64,000 bases of DNA from Dehalogenimonas alkenigignens (GCF_001466665.1 NZ_KQ758903.1:803684-867683); one strand, 5' to 3'. Positions 33,617-43,253 are shown, counted from the stretch's first letter. The notes: generated from the letters alone by a model not told the origin. Translations and numbers: made by a program.

Positions 33617-34879
33617 ATGCCTAGCTATCATATCTTCACCATCGGTTGTCAGATGAACCAGGCCGAGGCTGAGAGGCTGGAGAGCCTGCTGGCGCAGAAA
33701 GACTTTTTCCCCGTCGGGTCGGCCGAAGCGGCTGATCTGGTACTGCTGGTAAGCTGCGCCGTGCGCGGCAGCGCCGAGGACCGGATCACCAACCGCCTGG
33801 CGCTGCTGCGACGGATAAAAGAGCGACGGCCGGCGCTCAAGATCGCCTTGACCGGGTGTATGGTCGAAGACAATCTTTCGGCAATGAAAAAAAAGTACCC
33901 CATGGTAGACCACTTCTTCAGCGCCGGGTCGCTGCCGGATTTCCTGGACAAACTGCCAGAGGACATTCTGCCGGCGTCTCCAGCGGTGGCCGAGTGCGTG
34001 CCTATCATTCAGGGCTGCGACAACTTCTGTTCCTATTGCATTGTGCCTTACCGGCGCGGCCGGGAGAGGTCGCGGTCGCTTGAAAACATCGTTGCTGAGG
34101 TCAGGGAACTAGTGCGCCGCGGCGCCCGCGAGGTGACGCTGCTGGGGCAAAACGTTAATGCCTGGGGCCACGACCTGGCAGGGAATCCGGACCTGGCCGA
34201 TCTCCTGGCGGCGGTGGATGCTGTCAGCGGGCTGTACCGTATCCGTTTCCTGACCAATCATCCCAAGGATATGAGCCAGCGGCTCATTGAAGCGATGTCA
34301 AACCTCCCGAAAGTATGCCCTTCGTTGAATTTGCCGGCGCAGGCCGGCGATGACGCCGTCCTTGAGCGCATGCGCCGCGGCTATACTATCGGTGAATACA
34401 AACGCCTCGCAGCCGCTATCCGGCAGGCGGTGCCGGAAGCTGGCCTGACCACCGACGTCATCGTCGGCTTTCCCGGCGAAACTGCGGAACAGTTCGGCAA
34501 TACCCGTAGGCTGCTGGAAGAACTCAGGTTCGATGCCGTCCATCTAGCGGCATATTCGCCGCGGCCGGGCACAGAGGCGGCTGAAAAATACCCCGACGAT
34601 GTCGGTAAAGCAGAGAAAGGGCGGCGGCTGGCTGAACTCGAAGCCCTCCAGGAGAGTATCGCCCGGCAGATAAACGAAGCCTGCATCGGGCAGACCGTCG
34701 AGGTGCTGGTCGAGAGCTTGCATAAAACACAGTGGCGAGGCCGGGAACGGCGTGGTAAACTGGTGTTCTTCAAAGGCAAAGCGGATCTCAAAGGGCAAAT
34801 TGTAAACGTGAAGATCACCGGCGCCGGTCCCTGGTCGCTGCGCGGCGAGGCGGCGGATCCGGCTGAAATCCAGGCCTAA
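33617..34879 (+). CDS. miaB: tRNA-2-methylthio-N6-dimethylallyladenosine synthase
   Basis: A 420-residue radical SAM methylthiotransferase that makes ms2i6A37 in tRNA. The N-terminal UPF0004 domain opens with YHIFTIGCQMNQAEAERL, and two more cluster Cys are in LVSCAVRGSAEDR and ALTGCMVEDN. The radical SAM CxxxCxxC is CDNFCSYCIVPYRRGRERSR, and a TRAM domain closes the chain (QTVEVLVESLHKTQWRGR region). Start at the ATG at 33617; no strong ribosome-binding site. It leads a cluster with yajC, nadB and nadC. Confidence 0.93.
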   Translation: MPSYHIFTIGCQMNQAEAERLESLLAQKDFFPVGSAEAADLVLLVSCAVRGSAEDRITNRLALLRRIKERRPALKIALTGCMVEDNLSAMKKKYPMVDHFFSAGSLPDFLDKLPEDILPASPAVAECVPIIQGCDNFCSYCIVPYRRGRERSRSLENIVAEVRELVRRGAREVTLLGQNVNAWGHDLAGNPDLADLLAAVDAVSGLYRIRFLTNHPKDMSQRLIEAMSNLPKVCPSLNLPAQAGDDAVLERMRRGYTIGEYKRLAAAIRQAVPEAGLTTDVIVGFPGETAEQFGNTRRLLEELRFDAVHLAAYSPRPGTEAAEKYPDDVGKAEKGRRLAELEALQESIARQINEACIGQTVEVLVESLHKTQWRGRERRGKLVFFKGKADLKGQIVNVKITGAGPWSLRGEAADPAEIQA

Positions 34880-34896
34880 TACTGCAAGGAGAATAA

Positions 34897-35181
34897 ATGA
34901 CCAACGACACGGTAACTTTAATCGGCTTCATGGTACTGATGTTCATCATGTTTTATTTTCTGATCATCCGGCCGCAGCAGAAGCGTCAGAAATCTCAACA
35001 GCAGATGTTGTCCGAGCTCAAGCGCGGCGATAAAGTCATCACCATCGGCGGCATCTTCGGGGTGATCGAAGCCATCGACGAGAAGAGCGTGGTCATCAAA
35101 ACCGAATCCGGAAACCTGCTGCGCCTGGTCCGGGGCGGCATCGCCATGAAACAACAGGAAGAGGAAACCGCCCAGCCATAA
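34897..35181 (+). CDS. yajC: Preprotein translocase subunit YajC
   Basis: A 94-residue protein with a single N-terminal membrane helix (LIGFMVLMFIMFYFLIIRPQ) directly followed by the family motif RPQQKRQKSQQQML and GDKVITIGGIFGVIEAID. It accompanies SecDF in protein export. AAGGAG precedes the ATG. It is 17 bases after miaB and 34 before nadB; secDF is not in the window. Confidence 0.93.
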   Translation: MTNDTVTLIGFMVLMFIMFYFLIIRPQQKRQKSQQQMLSELKRGDKVITIGGIFGVIEAIDEKSVVIKTESGNLLRLVRGGIAMKQQEEETAQP

Positions 35182-35215
35182 CCGCCGCCTGCTCAGGCAG
35201 CCCAACGGAGGCCTA

Positions 35216-36748
35216 TTGGCGTCATACGACTTCATCATCGTCGGTTCCGGCATCGCCGGACTGTACAGCGCCCTGTTGGCTCACCGCCGCGGCAGCGTGC
35301 TGATCGTCACCAAGGGCAGCATCGAAGAATGCAACACTCGTTATGCCCAGGGCGGCATTGCCGCCGCCATTGGCCCCGGTGATTCAGCCGCTCTCCACTT
35401 TAAGGATACGGTCAGCGCCGGCGCCGGGCTGTCCGACGAGGCGATGGTGCATATCCTGGCCGAGGAGGCGCCGCTGCGGATCAGGGACCTCATTGAGCTG
35501 GGCGTGCCGTTCGACACCGTCGAGGGAGAGGTTGCTCTGACCCTCGAAGCGGCTCACAGCGTGCCCCGGATTCTCCATGCCGGCGGCGACGCCACCGGCC
35601 GCCACATTGAAGAAACGCTGTCGGCCAGGGTGCGGGCCGCCGGGATCAGGGTAGCCGAGCACACCCTTGTCACCGAGATCCTGGTTGAAGGCGGCCGGGC
35701 TGCCGGCTTGAAGACGCTGTCGGCGCTCACCGGGGAAGTTGAGACCTGCGCCTGCCGGCACCTTATCCTGGCTTCGGGCGGCGCCGGCCAGCTATTTTCC
35801 CTGACCACCAATCCGGCAGTGGCAACCGGCGATGGCGTCGCCCTGGCCTACCGCGCCGGAGCCGATGTCATGGACATGGAGTTTTTCCAGTTCCATCCCA
35901 CCGCTTTGAAGCTGGCCGGGGCGCCGCCTTTTCTTATCTCCGAATCGGTCCGCGGGGAGGGCGGCCTGCTTCGCAACGTTGACGGCCGGCGCTTCATGAC
36001 CGATTATCATGAGAAGGCTGAACTGGCCCCGCGCGACATCGTTTCCCGCGCGATCGTCTCTGAAATGACCCGGACCGCGGCGCCAAGCGTTTTTCTTGAT
36101 CTCAGCCACCTTCCGGCGGCGCTGGTGCTGACCCGCTTTCCGCAAATCTACCGCCAGTGCCGCGAATACGGGTTGGATATCACCCGGGACTTGATACCGG
36201 TGGCCCCGGCGGCTCATTACATGATCGGCGGCGTCAGGGTGGACGCCTGGGGGGCGTCTTCCCTGCCGGGCTTATACGCCGCCGGCGAAGTGTCCTGCAC
36301 CGGCGTTCACGGCGCCAACCGCCTCGCCTCCAATTCGCTGCTTGAAGTCCTGGTATTCTGCCACCGCATCGTCGAACAAACGGGCCGCCCCGGCAGGGCG
36401 GCCGCCATGGCCCCGGCGCAGCGGCGGAGGCTTGCCCCGGCCGAACTTAATGATGTAACATCACTACCTGACAAAAGCCGGCTGCAGGACTCGATGTGGC
36501 GGTACGGCGGCATCGTCAGGAACGGCGCGGGGCTCAAAGAGCTGGCGGCCATCCTGGCAGCATGGCAGGCGGCTGCGGGTGAACCGGTCGACCGGGAATC
36601 ACACGAACTGCGCAACCTGATAATCTGCGGCCGGCTGCTGGCTGAGGCGGCGCTGTACCGCGAAGAAAGCCGCGGCGCGCACTTCCGCGCCGATTTCCCC
36701 TGGACTTCAGAAAAATGGCGCCGGCACATACTCATCGGCATCGGGTAA
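35216..36748 (+). CDS. nadB: L-aspartate oxidase
   Basis: A 510-residue FAD enzyme that oxidises L-aspartate to iminoaspartate, the first step of de novo NAD synthesis. The N-terminal FAD motif is DFIIVGSGIAGLYSALLA, then CNTRYAQGGIAAAIGPGD, and the catalytic region FHPTALKLAGAPPFLISESV with RGEGGLLRN. The C-terminal GEVSCTGVHGANRLASNSLL is diagnostic. TTG at 35216 has GGAGG five bases upstream. It is followed ten bases later by nadC; nadA is not in the window. Confidence 0.94.
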   Translation: MASYDFIIVGSGIAGLYSALLAHRRGSVLIVTKGSIEECNTRYAQGGIAAAIGPGDSAALHFKDTVSAGAGLSDEAMVHILAEEAPLRIRDLIELGVPFDTVEGEVALTLEAAHSVPRILHAGGDATGRHIEETLSARVRAAGIRVAEHTLVTEILVEGGRAAGLKTLSALTGEVETCACRHLILASGGAGQLFSLTTNPAVATGDGVALAYRAGADVMDMEFFQFHPTALKLAGAPPFLISESVRGEGGLLRNVDGRRFMTDYHEKAELAPRDIVSRAIVSEMTRTAAPSVFLDLSHLPAALVLTRFPQIYRQCREYGLDITRDLIPVAPAAHYMIGGVRVDAWGASSLPGLYAAGEVSCTGVHGANRLASNSLLEVLVFCHRIVEQTGRPGRAAAMAPAQRRRLAPAELNDVTSLPDKSRLQDSMWRYGGIVRNGAGLKELAAILAAWQAAAGEPVDRESHELRNLIICGRLLAEAALYREESRGAHFRADFPWTSEKWRRHILIGIG

Positions 36749-36758
36749 GGAGGTAACA

Positions 36759-37619
36759 ATGGCAACCCAGGTTCAAATAGAACAGATCATCGACACTGCG
36801 CTGTCCGAGGATCTCGGGCGCGGCGACAAAACTACCGAACTGGTCATTCCGCCGAGCCTCGGCGGCACCGCCGGCATCATCGCCCGGGAGGCGGCGATGG
36901 TCTGCGGCGCCGAGATCATCCGCATCGCTTTCCTTAAAGTGGACAATACTCTTCAGATCAAGGTCAACGTGCCCGACGGCGGCAGAGTCAAGCCGGGGGA
37001 TGTCGTCCTGGTGGTCACCGGCCGGGTCAGTTCCATTTTAAAAACGGAGCGGGTGGCCTTGAACATCCTGTCCCACCTCTCCGGCGTGGCTACGGCCACG
37101 GCACAGTACATCGAAAAGGTCAAGGGGCTGGATGTCAAGATTTCCGACACCCGCAAGACGCTGCCCGGGCTGCGCCTGCTTGAAAAGTATGCCGTTTACG
37201 CCGCCGGCGGGCAGAACCACCGGCCTGATCTGGCCAGTGGCATCCTGATCAAAGACAATCACCTGACGGCCCTGTCGGCCCGCGGCATCTCCATAGCCGA
37301 TGCCATTGCCAAGGCCAAGCAAGGGGGGAGGGGGATGAAAGTTGAGATCGAGGTTCAGAACCTTGATCAGTTGAAGCAGGCTATCTCCGGCGGTGCGGAT
37401 ATTATCATGCTTGACAATATGTCCATCGACGATATGAAAAAGGCGGTCAAGATGGTGCCGGCATCGATCAAACTGGAAGCCTCAGGCGGGATTACTCTGG
37501 ATAACATCCGGGCAGTAGCTGAGACCGGTGTGGATGTCATTTCGATCGGCGCCATCACTCACTCGGCCAAAGCGATCGATTTCAACCTGTCTTTCGTAAC
37601 CGGGCGCCCGGCGCAGTAG
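36759..37619 (+). CDS. nadC: Nicotinate-nucleotide pyrophosphorylase (carboxylating)
   Basis: A 286-residue quinolinate phosphoribosyltransferase. Diagnostic segments are LSEDLGRGDKTTE, LNILSHLSGVATATAQYI, ISDTRKTLPGLRLLEKYAV, AGGQNHRPDLASGILIKDNH and IKLEASGGITLDNIRAVAE. A strong AAGGAGG precedes the ATG. It shares an operon with nadB, joining two steps of NAD synthesis, and ends before a terminator that also serves the opposite gene. Confidence 0.95.
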   Translation: MATQVQIEQIIDTALSEDLGRGDKTTELVIPPSLGGTAGIIAREAAMVCGAEIIRIAFLKVDNTLQIKVNVPDGGRVKPGDVVLVVTGRVSSILKTERVALNILSHLSGVATATAQYIEKVKGLDVKISDTRKTLPGLRLLEKYAVYAAGGQNHRPDLASGILIKDNHLTALSARGISIADAIAKAKQGGRGMKVEIEVQNLDQLKQAISGGADIIMLDNMSIDDMKKAVKMVPASIKLEASGGITLDNIRAVAETGVDVISIGAITHSAKAIDFNLSFVTGRPAQ

Positions 37620-37639
37620 AGACCTATCCTGGTATCTAG

Positions 37640-37676
37640 AGAAGTCCCCGCCGGATGACGGCGGGGACTTCTGTTA
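37640..37676. terminator. Terminator between nadC and the c-di-GMP gene
   Basis: AGAAGTCCCCGCC and GGCGGGGACTTCT form a 13-base-pair stem around GGATGAC, followed by GTTATTT. It lies between converging genes and may act on both strands. Confidence 0.85.
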
Positions 37677-40600
37677 TTTAGGTCCGGCTTGATTTGAGGG
37701 TCCATATTCGGCGCGGCGTTCGATTCCCGGAACGGCGCCGGCTCCCGGCTGCATCAGTTCGCAGAAGACCGGAACGAGGCTGGGGTCGAATTGAGTACCG
37801 GCGCAGCGGCGGAGTTCTGCCAGGGCGTCCTTGAGCGCCAGCTGGTTGCGATACGGCCGGGGTGAAGTGATGGCGTCATAGGCGTCAGCCACTGACAGGA
37901 TGCGCGCCTCCAAAGGTATGGCGGGGCCTTTGAGCCCCTGAGGATAGCCGGTACCATCCCAATTTTCATGGTGGTGCATGATAGCCGGCAGGCATTGGGA
38001 CAGATCGGTGACGTGGCGCAATATTTCGACGCCCAGTTCCGGGTGAGTGCGGATAGGTTCCCACTCCTTCTGCTCCAGCGCCCCCGGTTTGGTCAGGATC
38101 GAGTCCGGCACGCCGATTTTGCCGATGTCATGCAGCAGCCCGGCGGCGCGGATGGTATGGATGGTATCCTGCGGCAGCCGCAGCGCTTCAGCCAGGGCGA
38201 CGGCATATTCTGAAACCTTGCGCGAATGGCCGTAGGTGTAGTGGTCTTTGGCGTCAACGGTAGCTGCCAGAGCATAAATAATCGACAGGGCTTTGGGTTG
38301 GGAATCCCCTTCAGCTGCGGCCGCCGCCGGCTGGGCGATGGGCTGCTGGACCTCAGAAGCTAGGCAGGTGCGGTTGCGCCCGGTCTGCTTGGCGCGGTAG
38401 AGGGCGGTATCCGCCCGGTGAATGACCTCTTCCTTCATCACCCCGTCCGACGGCCAGGTAGCCACGCCGAGAGAAGCGGTCACCGGCATCTCACGGAAGC
38501 TGGATTTAGCCTCAACCGTTTTTCTTAACCGTTCCGCCACCCGGTAGGCGTCTTCGATCCGGGTTTCAGGCAGGATGATGGCGAATTCCTCGCCGCCGTA
38601 ACGGAAGGACAGGTCAATGGACCTGACGGAACTCTGAATGATCTTGCCGACTTTTCTGAGCAGTTGATCGCCGGCTAGATGGCCGTAGATGTCGTTGTAA
38701 ACTTTGAACAGGTCGAGGTCGAGGATGATGAGCGAGAAAGAGATGCCGAAGCGGCTGCCTCGGGCGATCTCCTGTTCGATGCGCTCGTGGAAGTGGCGGT
38801 GGTTATACAGGCCGGTGAGCTCGTCGGTGTTGGCGCGGGTGGTAGCCTGAACATAAAGCTGGGCGTTTTCGATGATTACCCCGGCCTGAGAGGCGATCCT
38901 GGAGATGAGTTCCAGGTCCTCGGTGTTGTAGATGCCGCCGCGTTTCTTCTGACCGACGGCGATCAGGCCGATGAGCTTGCCGCGGCTCTTGATAGGATGT
39001 AGCAGGGCCAGGTTGGCGCCGGTAAGCTGTTCGCGCTCAGTCTGCCACAGGCCTTTGAACTCCGGGATGGACTCGACCTGCGACGGCGCCAGGGGGCGGC
39101 CTTCGCGGTCCATCCATTCGATGATGGGGTTATCGACCGGCAGGCGCAGCGTCCCGCGCAGTTCATGATTGTCCGGGAAGGTGTACTGGACGGTGAAATC
39201 GGCGGCGCTGTTGTCCTGGAAAAGCAGGGCGGCATGGGTGATGCCCAGGGCTTTGGTCAGGGGCGGCAGGAGCGCCTGGGACAACTCGTCCAGGTTGAGT
39301 ATGTGGCTCATTTTGGTGGAGAAATCTAATAGCTCCAGGCGGTGGCGGTAAGTGTCGCGGTAGAACAGCCGGTCGATTGAAACCGAGATAAAATGGGCCA
39401 GCGACCGCCCGGACAGCGCCAGCATGGTGACAGCAATCCCGGCGATGAGAACGATGGTGGAGTTGGGGGCGCCGGGAAACAGCCGGGAGACAATGAAGAC
39501 CAGCCCGCCGTAACCGGCGCCGATGGCAGCCACCAGAGCGATTAAAGTCAGGCCGCGGCGGGCGACCAGCTTGATGTCGAACAAATGGTAGCGGGACATG
39601 GCATAGGCGATGAGACCGGCGTTGGCGATATTGCCCAGGTGGTCGGTGGTCAGTCCAGCCAGAGCCGGCGTGAACGGGGTGATGTAGCTGAACAGGATCA
39701 GCGCGCCGGAGCCGATAATGAGATAGATGGTGCGGTTGCGGTCCACCGGGTCTGTTGAGGTGCGGTAACGGCGGATAAGCATGATCATGCCGGCAGCGAT
39801 GAAGGGGGCGATGAAGCCGCCGACGATCAGGTCCCACGGCCGGATGTCATGGAACAGGTAGCCGTCTACCAGCCTGACGTTGCTGACCACCTCGCCCGCC
39901 AGCGCCAGGCCCAGCAGGATGAGGGTAAAGGCGTAGCCGATCCAGATCCAGATGCCGCCGCTCTGGTTGTTGTAAGCCCGGACGAAATGAAAATAGGCGA
40001 TGCTGACCCAGGCGATGGCGACCACCACAATTTCGTTCCAGAACTGAAGGTAGCCGGGGCTTGCTGCCGAGTTGAATACCAGCATGAAGGAACTGAAACT
40101 CCAGAAAGCGCCGACGCCGAGAAAATAGGCGAAGAAGCGGTTGGCGCGGCGCTCCGAATCCTGGGCGACCATGAACAGCAGGATGATATAAACCACGCTG
40201 GCCACCAGCGGGATGACCGCCCAGCCGTTGAAGCGCCCGATTTCCGGCACGGCGCCGTTAATGCCGAAGGTCACCGAAATAATACCGGCCAGCGAAATGA
40301 CCACGGCGGGGACGATAAGCACGTAGGTCAATCCCCGGTGCGGATCGCGGAACTTGAGGTTGACGAAGCGGAAGCGGGAGACAATCAACCCGATGAAGGC
40401 GGCGTTGATGAAGCTGGCGAGCTGGTCGATCGGCAGCCCGGAAATATTGGGGTCGCCGCTGAGATTAGAGAAACCGGCGGTAACGGTAATGAGGAGTCCG
40501 CCGAGCAGGAACAAGACACTCTGCCGTTCGAGTCCCGGCGCCAGGGAGCTGTACTTCCGCAGCAAGCCGGCGGCGATAAGTCCGGCCATGACCGCGCTGG

Positions 40601-41012
40601 CGGCGGCAATGAGATAAACCGGCGCCCCGATTTCCGAGTAAACGATGCCATCCTCGACGCGGGCGGATTCAACCAGCTTCCCTGCAGCGGCCAGCCCGGC
40701 GACAACAGCCAGCACGCTGTAAGCCGCCACCATGCTGGGACCCGCTTTGTCATAGACATAAACGCGGACGAAATGAAAATAGGCGACCAGCGCCCATACA
40801 AGGCTGACCGCCAGCAGGTTGTTCCACAGCAGGGTTTCCGATGCCGGGGCATCCAGGTGGATCATGAAGGAGCAGAAGCCCCACACCGAAGCCGCCGCCA
40901 AAAAATAAGCCAGGTAGCGGCTGACCCGTTGCTGAGCGTTGGGCAGGACTAAAAGCAGCAGAAGCAGGTAGGCGAGGCATGCGGCCAGCGGTATAGCGGC
41001 CCAGATATTCAA
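37674..41012 (-). CDS. Membrane sensor GAF-GGDEF-HD-GYP protein
   Basis: A 1112-residue signalling protein. Residues about 1-225 and 262-490 are two copies of the same multi-helix membrane module (each with RYLAYFLAA.. / NRFFAYFLGV.. and the shared VAYFHFVR / IAYFHFVR motif), about 14-16 helices in all. A GAF domain follows at about 570-740, then a GGDEF domain (intact GGEEF active site in FRYGGEEFAIILPE) and an HD-GYP domain (LLHDIGKIGVPDSIL, MHHHENWDGTGYPQG). So it has both cyclase and phosphodiesterase motifs for cyclic di-GMP. Input signal unknown. It is unusually long for this lineage. Confidence 0.85.
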   Translation of the reverse strand: MNIWAAIPLAACLAYLLLLLLVLPNAQQRVSRYLAYFLAAASVWGFCSFMIHLDAPASETLLWNNLLAVSLVWALVAYFHFVRVYVYDKAGPSMVAAYSVLAVVAGLAAAGKLVESARVEDGIVYSEIGAPVYLIAAASAVMAGLIAAGLLRKYSSLAPGLERQSVLFLLGGLLITVTAGFSNLSGDPNISGLPIDQLASFINAAFIGLIVSRFRFVNLKFRDPHRGLTYVLIVPAVVISLAGIISVTFGINGAVPEIGRFNGWAVIPLVASVVYIILLFMVAQDSERRANRFFAYFLGVGAFWSFSSFMLVFNSAASPGYLQFWNEIVVVAIAWVSIAYFHFVRAYNNQSGGIWIWIGYAFTLILLGLALAGEVVSNVRLVDGYLFHDIRPWDLIVGGFIAPFIAAGMIMLIRRYRTSTDPVDRNRTIYLIIGSGALILFSYITPFTPALAGLTTDHLGNIANAGLIAYAMSRYHLFDIKLVARRGLTLIALVAAIGAGYGGLVFIVSRLFPGAPNSTIVLIAGIAVTMLALSGRSLAHFISVSIDRLFYRDTYRHRLELLDFSTKMSHILNLDELSQALLPPLTKALGITHAALLFQDNSAADFTVQYTFPDNHELRGTLRLPVDNPIIEWMDREGRPLAPSQVESIPEFKGLWQTEREQLTGANLALLHPIKSRGKLIGLIAVGQKKRGGIYNTEDLELISRIASQAGVIIENAQLYVQATTRANTDELTGLYNHRHFHERIEQEIARGSRFGISFSLIILDLDLFKVYNDIYGHLAGDQLLRKVGKIIQSSVRSIDLSFRYGGEEFAIILPETRIEDAYRVAERLRKTVEAKSSFREMPVTASLGVATWPSDGVMKEEVIHRADTALYRAKQTGRNRTCLASEVQQPIAQPAAAAAEGDSQPKALSIIYALAATVDAKDHYTYGHSRKVSEYAVALAEALRLPQDTIHTIRAAGLLHDIGKIGVPDSILTKPGALEQKEWEPIRTHPELGVEILRHVTDLSQCLPAIMHHHENWDGTGYPQGLKGPAIPLEARILSVADAYDAITSPRPYRNQLALKDALAELRRCAGTQFDPSLVPVFCELMQPGAGAVPGIERRAEYGPSNQAGPK

Positions 41013-41207
41013 TCGTTACCGGCTCCGGAAGAAAATACCGTTTGTTGCCACATTATGGCTGTCGCCAGTTTGGATGTCAACGTAAACCATCGTAAGACCG
41101 GGTAAAATGGTACTTATTTACTATACTCAGGCCGGTTCGGAACGTTTCTACCCGTCCGGAGACTACGACCTGAGCCGAGGGCGTCCATACCAGAACTGGC
41201 AGGCGGT

Positions 41208-42305
41208 TCAGCGCTTGAACGGGTCCGGACCGCGGACATTGCGCTTGGCCTCTTCGATGAGGCGTTCCAGCCGGTCCGGGTTGTCCGATTTCATCAAGGC
41301 TTCGTCCTTGGAGATAACCCCGTTGGCCGCCAGTTCGGCCAGGTGCTGGTCCAGCGTCTGCATGCCCATCTGGCGGTTGAGCTGCATAATGGATTGGAGT
41401 TCGAAAGTCTTACCCTCACGGACCAGGTTGCGCACGGCGGTCGTGGCCAGCAGTATTTCATAGACGCCTACACGGCCCCTGCCGTTGGCCCGGATAACCA
41501 GAGTCTGGGAGATGACGGCCTCCAGCACCTGTGACAATTGCAGCCGGATCTGGTGCTGCTGACCCGGCGGGTACATGTCAATGACACGGTCGACCGTCTG
41601 GACGGCGTTAATCGTGTGCAGAGTTCCCAGCACCAGGTGGCCGGTTTCGGCGGCGGCGATGGCGGTGGTCAGGCTCTCGACGTCGCGGATTTCGCCGACG
41701 ACGATGACGTCCGGGTCATGGCGCAGGGCATGCCGCAGGGCGATAGGGTATGACGCGGTATCGCCGCCCAGTTCTCGCTGGGCGATGATGCACTTATTGT
41801 CCTGGAAGACATACTCGATTGGATCCTCAATGGTGATGACGCTGGAGTGGCGGTTCTCGTTCAGGTGCTGCAGCATGGCGGCCATGGTGGTTGATTTGCC
41901 GGAGCCGGTTGGCCCGGTGACCAGGATCATGCCGCGCGGCTTCATGATAAGGCTCTTGAAAGTAGCCGGCTGGTTGAGCATATCTATGGTCATTATTTGG
42001 AAGGGGACCATGCGCACGCAGATGGAGATGCTGCCGCGCTGGTACAGGATGTTAACTCTGAAGCGGGAGACATCGGGCACCGAAATTGCGAAGTCCAGCT
42101 CTTTGGTGCTCAGGAAGGTCTCCTGCTGCTGCGGGTTGGTCATTTCCCGGAACAGCCTCTCCATATCACCGGGGGTGACGCAGGCGTACTGGGACTGCCT
42201 TTTTAATACGCCGTCGATACGGAATACGGGCGGATTGGGTACCTTGAGGTGCATGTCCGAGGCTCCAGCCTTGACCATTGCCCTTAAAAGTTCGTCAGCC
42301 CTCAT
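41208..42305 (-). CDS. pilT: PilT/PilU-type type IV pilus retraction ATPase
   Basis: A 365-residue hexameric secretion ATPase. Walker A is LVTGPTGSGKSTTMAAML, the Asp box is VITIEDPIEYVFQD, Walker B is DPDVIVVGEIRDVESLTTAI, and the His box is GHLVLGTLHTINAVQTVDRVID. The N-terminus (MRADELLRAMVKAGASDMHLKV) matches PilT rather than PilB, and the chain is short as in PilT. No pilB, pilC or pilin lies within the window, so it is an orphan here. Divergent small genes follow. Confidence 0.9.
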   Translation of the reverse strand: MRADELLRAMVKAGASDMHLKVPNPPVFRIDGVLKRQSQYACVTPGDMERLFREMTNPQQQETFLSTKELDFAISVPDVSRFRVNILYQRGSISICVRMVPFQIMTIDMLNQPATFKSLIMKPRGMILVTGPTGSGKSTTMAAMLQHLNENRHSSVITIEDPIEYVFQDNKCIIAQRELGGDTASYPIALRHALRHDPDVIVVGEIRDVESLTTAIAAAETGHLVLGTLHTINAVQTVDRVIDMYPPGQQHQIRLQLSQVLEAVISQTLVIRANGRGRVGVYEILLATTAVRNLVREGKTFELQSIMQLNRQMGMQTLDQHLAELAANGVISKDEALMKSDNPDRLERLIEEAKRNVRGPDPFKR

Positions 42306-42446
42306 GCCGGTCTCCTATGCCGAACTGATAATATTGGGGATATTGTACACCAGAACTCTTGACTTGGGTAGTATAATAGTACTATCTTCATAAAAGATAA
42401 CCTGAAGCTAAGCCTAAAGTACTGATAGTCTGAGAAGCTGACAGAG

Positions 42447-42728
42447 ATGAGATTAGACCGCCGACGGTCCAGCATAGAGATCATCGCCGACATGCTGCGG
42501 CTGGGTGAAGCAGGCAAGACGGAGATCATGTATTCCGTCAACATGAGCTATTTCCAGCTTCAGAAATACCTAAACTTCATGGTTGAGCGGGAACTCATCG
42601 ACAAAGTAAAGCTGGGCAATCCTTCAGTCGCTTACCGGGTGACTAAGAAGGGGCTGACTCTGCTGCGGCACATTGACGAGATCCTCGACACCCTCAATCT
42701 CAAAGACGACGGCGAAGACACGCCCTAA
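42447..42728 (+). CDS. Winged-helix DNA-binding protein (HTH_45 type)
   Basis: A 93-residue single-domain regulator. Residues about 8-80 read as a winged helix: IIADMLRLGEAGKTEIMYSV, then NMSYFQLQKYLNFMVERELI (recognition helix) and the wing NPSVAYRVTKKGLTLLRHI. This pattern is common in archaeal-type small regulators. No metal or ligand site is seen. It lies 12 bases before the next hypothetical gene and diverges from pilT, which it may control. Confidence 0.75.
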   Translation: MRLDRRRSSIEIIADMLRLGEAGKTEIMYSVNMSYFQLQKYLNFMVERELIDKVKLGNPSVAYRVTKKGLTLLRHIDEILDTLNLKDDGEDTP

Positions 42729-42740
42729 ACAGGAGCCCGT

Positions 42741-43163
42741 ATGACCGAAAAGCGCATGCTCATCTTGCCAGCTGAACTGGTAAAGAAGATCGACGACAAC
42801 CGCGGCGATCTGCCGCAGGCTGAATTCATCGACTTCCTGATTGAAAACCAGTTAAAAGGCCCGGCGGCTGCCGCCGGCGGCGTTTCCCGCGCCGACCTTG
42901 ACGCCCTGAAGGCCGAATTCGCCAAGATGCTCAACAAAGAGAGCTACAAGTACGCCCTCAAAGACGAGATGGCCGGTTTCCAGGAAGACACCAAGAAGCT
43001 GCTCAAGAGTTTTGTTGACTTCTTCATCGGCTATGGCCTGGAACTGGGCAAAGACGGGCCGATCGACCTGAAAGAGATCACCAGCAAGATGGCCGGTCTG
43101 GATAAGGAAGCCGACAAGGACATTCCTGAAGAAGGGCGCGAAGTCAAGATCAAATGGAAGTAG
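42741..43163 (+). CDS. Hypothetical protein with ribbon-helix-helix-like start (140 aa)
   Basis: No family assigned. The first 35 residues (KRMLILPAELVKKIDDNR, then LPQAEFIDFLIENQL) have the spacing of a ribbon-helix-helix DNA-binding motif. The middle is a charged helical segment (LKAEFAKMLNKESYKYALKD) and the end (KDIPEEGREVKIKWK) is charged. It follows the winged-helix gene by 12 bases and ends before a terminator, so the pair forms one small regulatory unit. Confidence 0.6.
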   Translation: MTEKRMLILPAELVKKIDDNRGDLPQAEFIDFLIENQLKGPAAAAGGVSRADLDALKAEFAKMLNKESYKYALKDEMAGFQEDTKKLLKSFVDFFIGYGLELGKDGPIDLKEITSKMAGLDKEADKDIPEEGREVKIKWK

Positions 43164-43209
43164 CCCCGGCACGGTCGGACCAGCCGGCCGCGGATCTAAC
43201 CCAAAGTAC

Positions 43210-43238
43210 TCTCCCCCAACCCGGGGGAGAATTTTTTT
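43210..43238 (+). terminator. Terminator of the winged-helix pair
   Basis: TCTCCCCC and GGGGGAGA pair over eight bases around AACCC, followed by a run of T. Confidence 0.88.
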
Positions 43239-43253
43239 ATTCGTGAGCCAGCT

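Noticed and set aside
33517-33623. Short plus-strand frame overlapping the miaB start
   Set aside because: No Shine-Dalgarno and no recognisable sequence; could be a leader peptide but nothing supports it.
39849-40952. Long plus-strand open frame (367 codons) opposite the c-di-GMP gene
   Set aside because: It is antisense to a clear membrane-sensor coding region, has a low-complexity charged composition and no family; it follows from the codon bias of the real gene.
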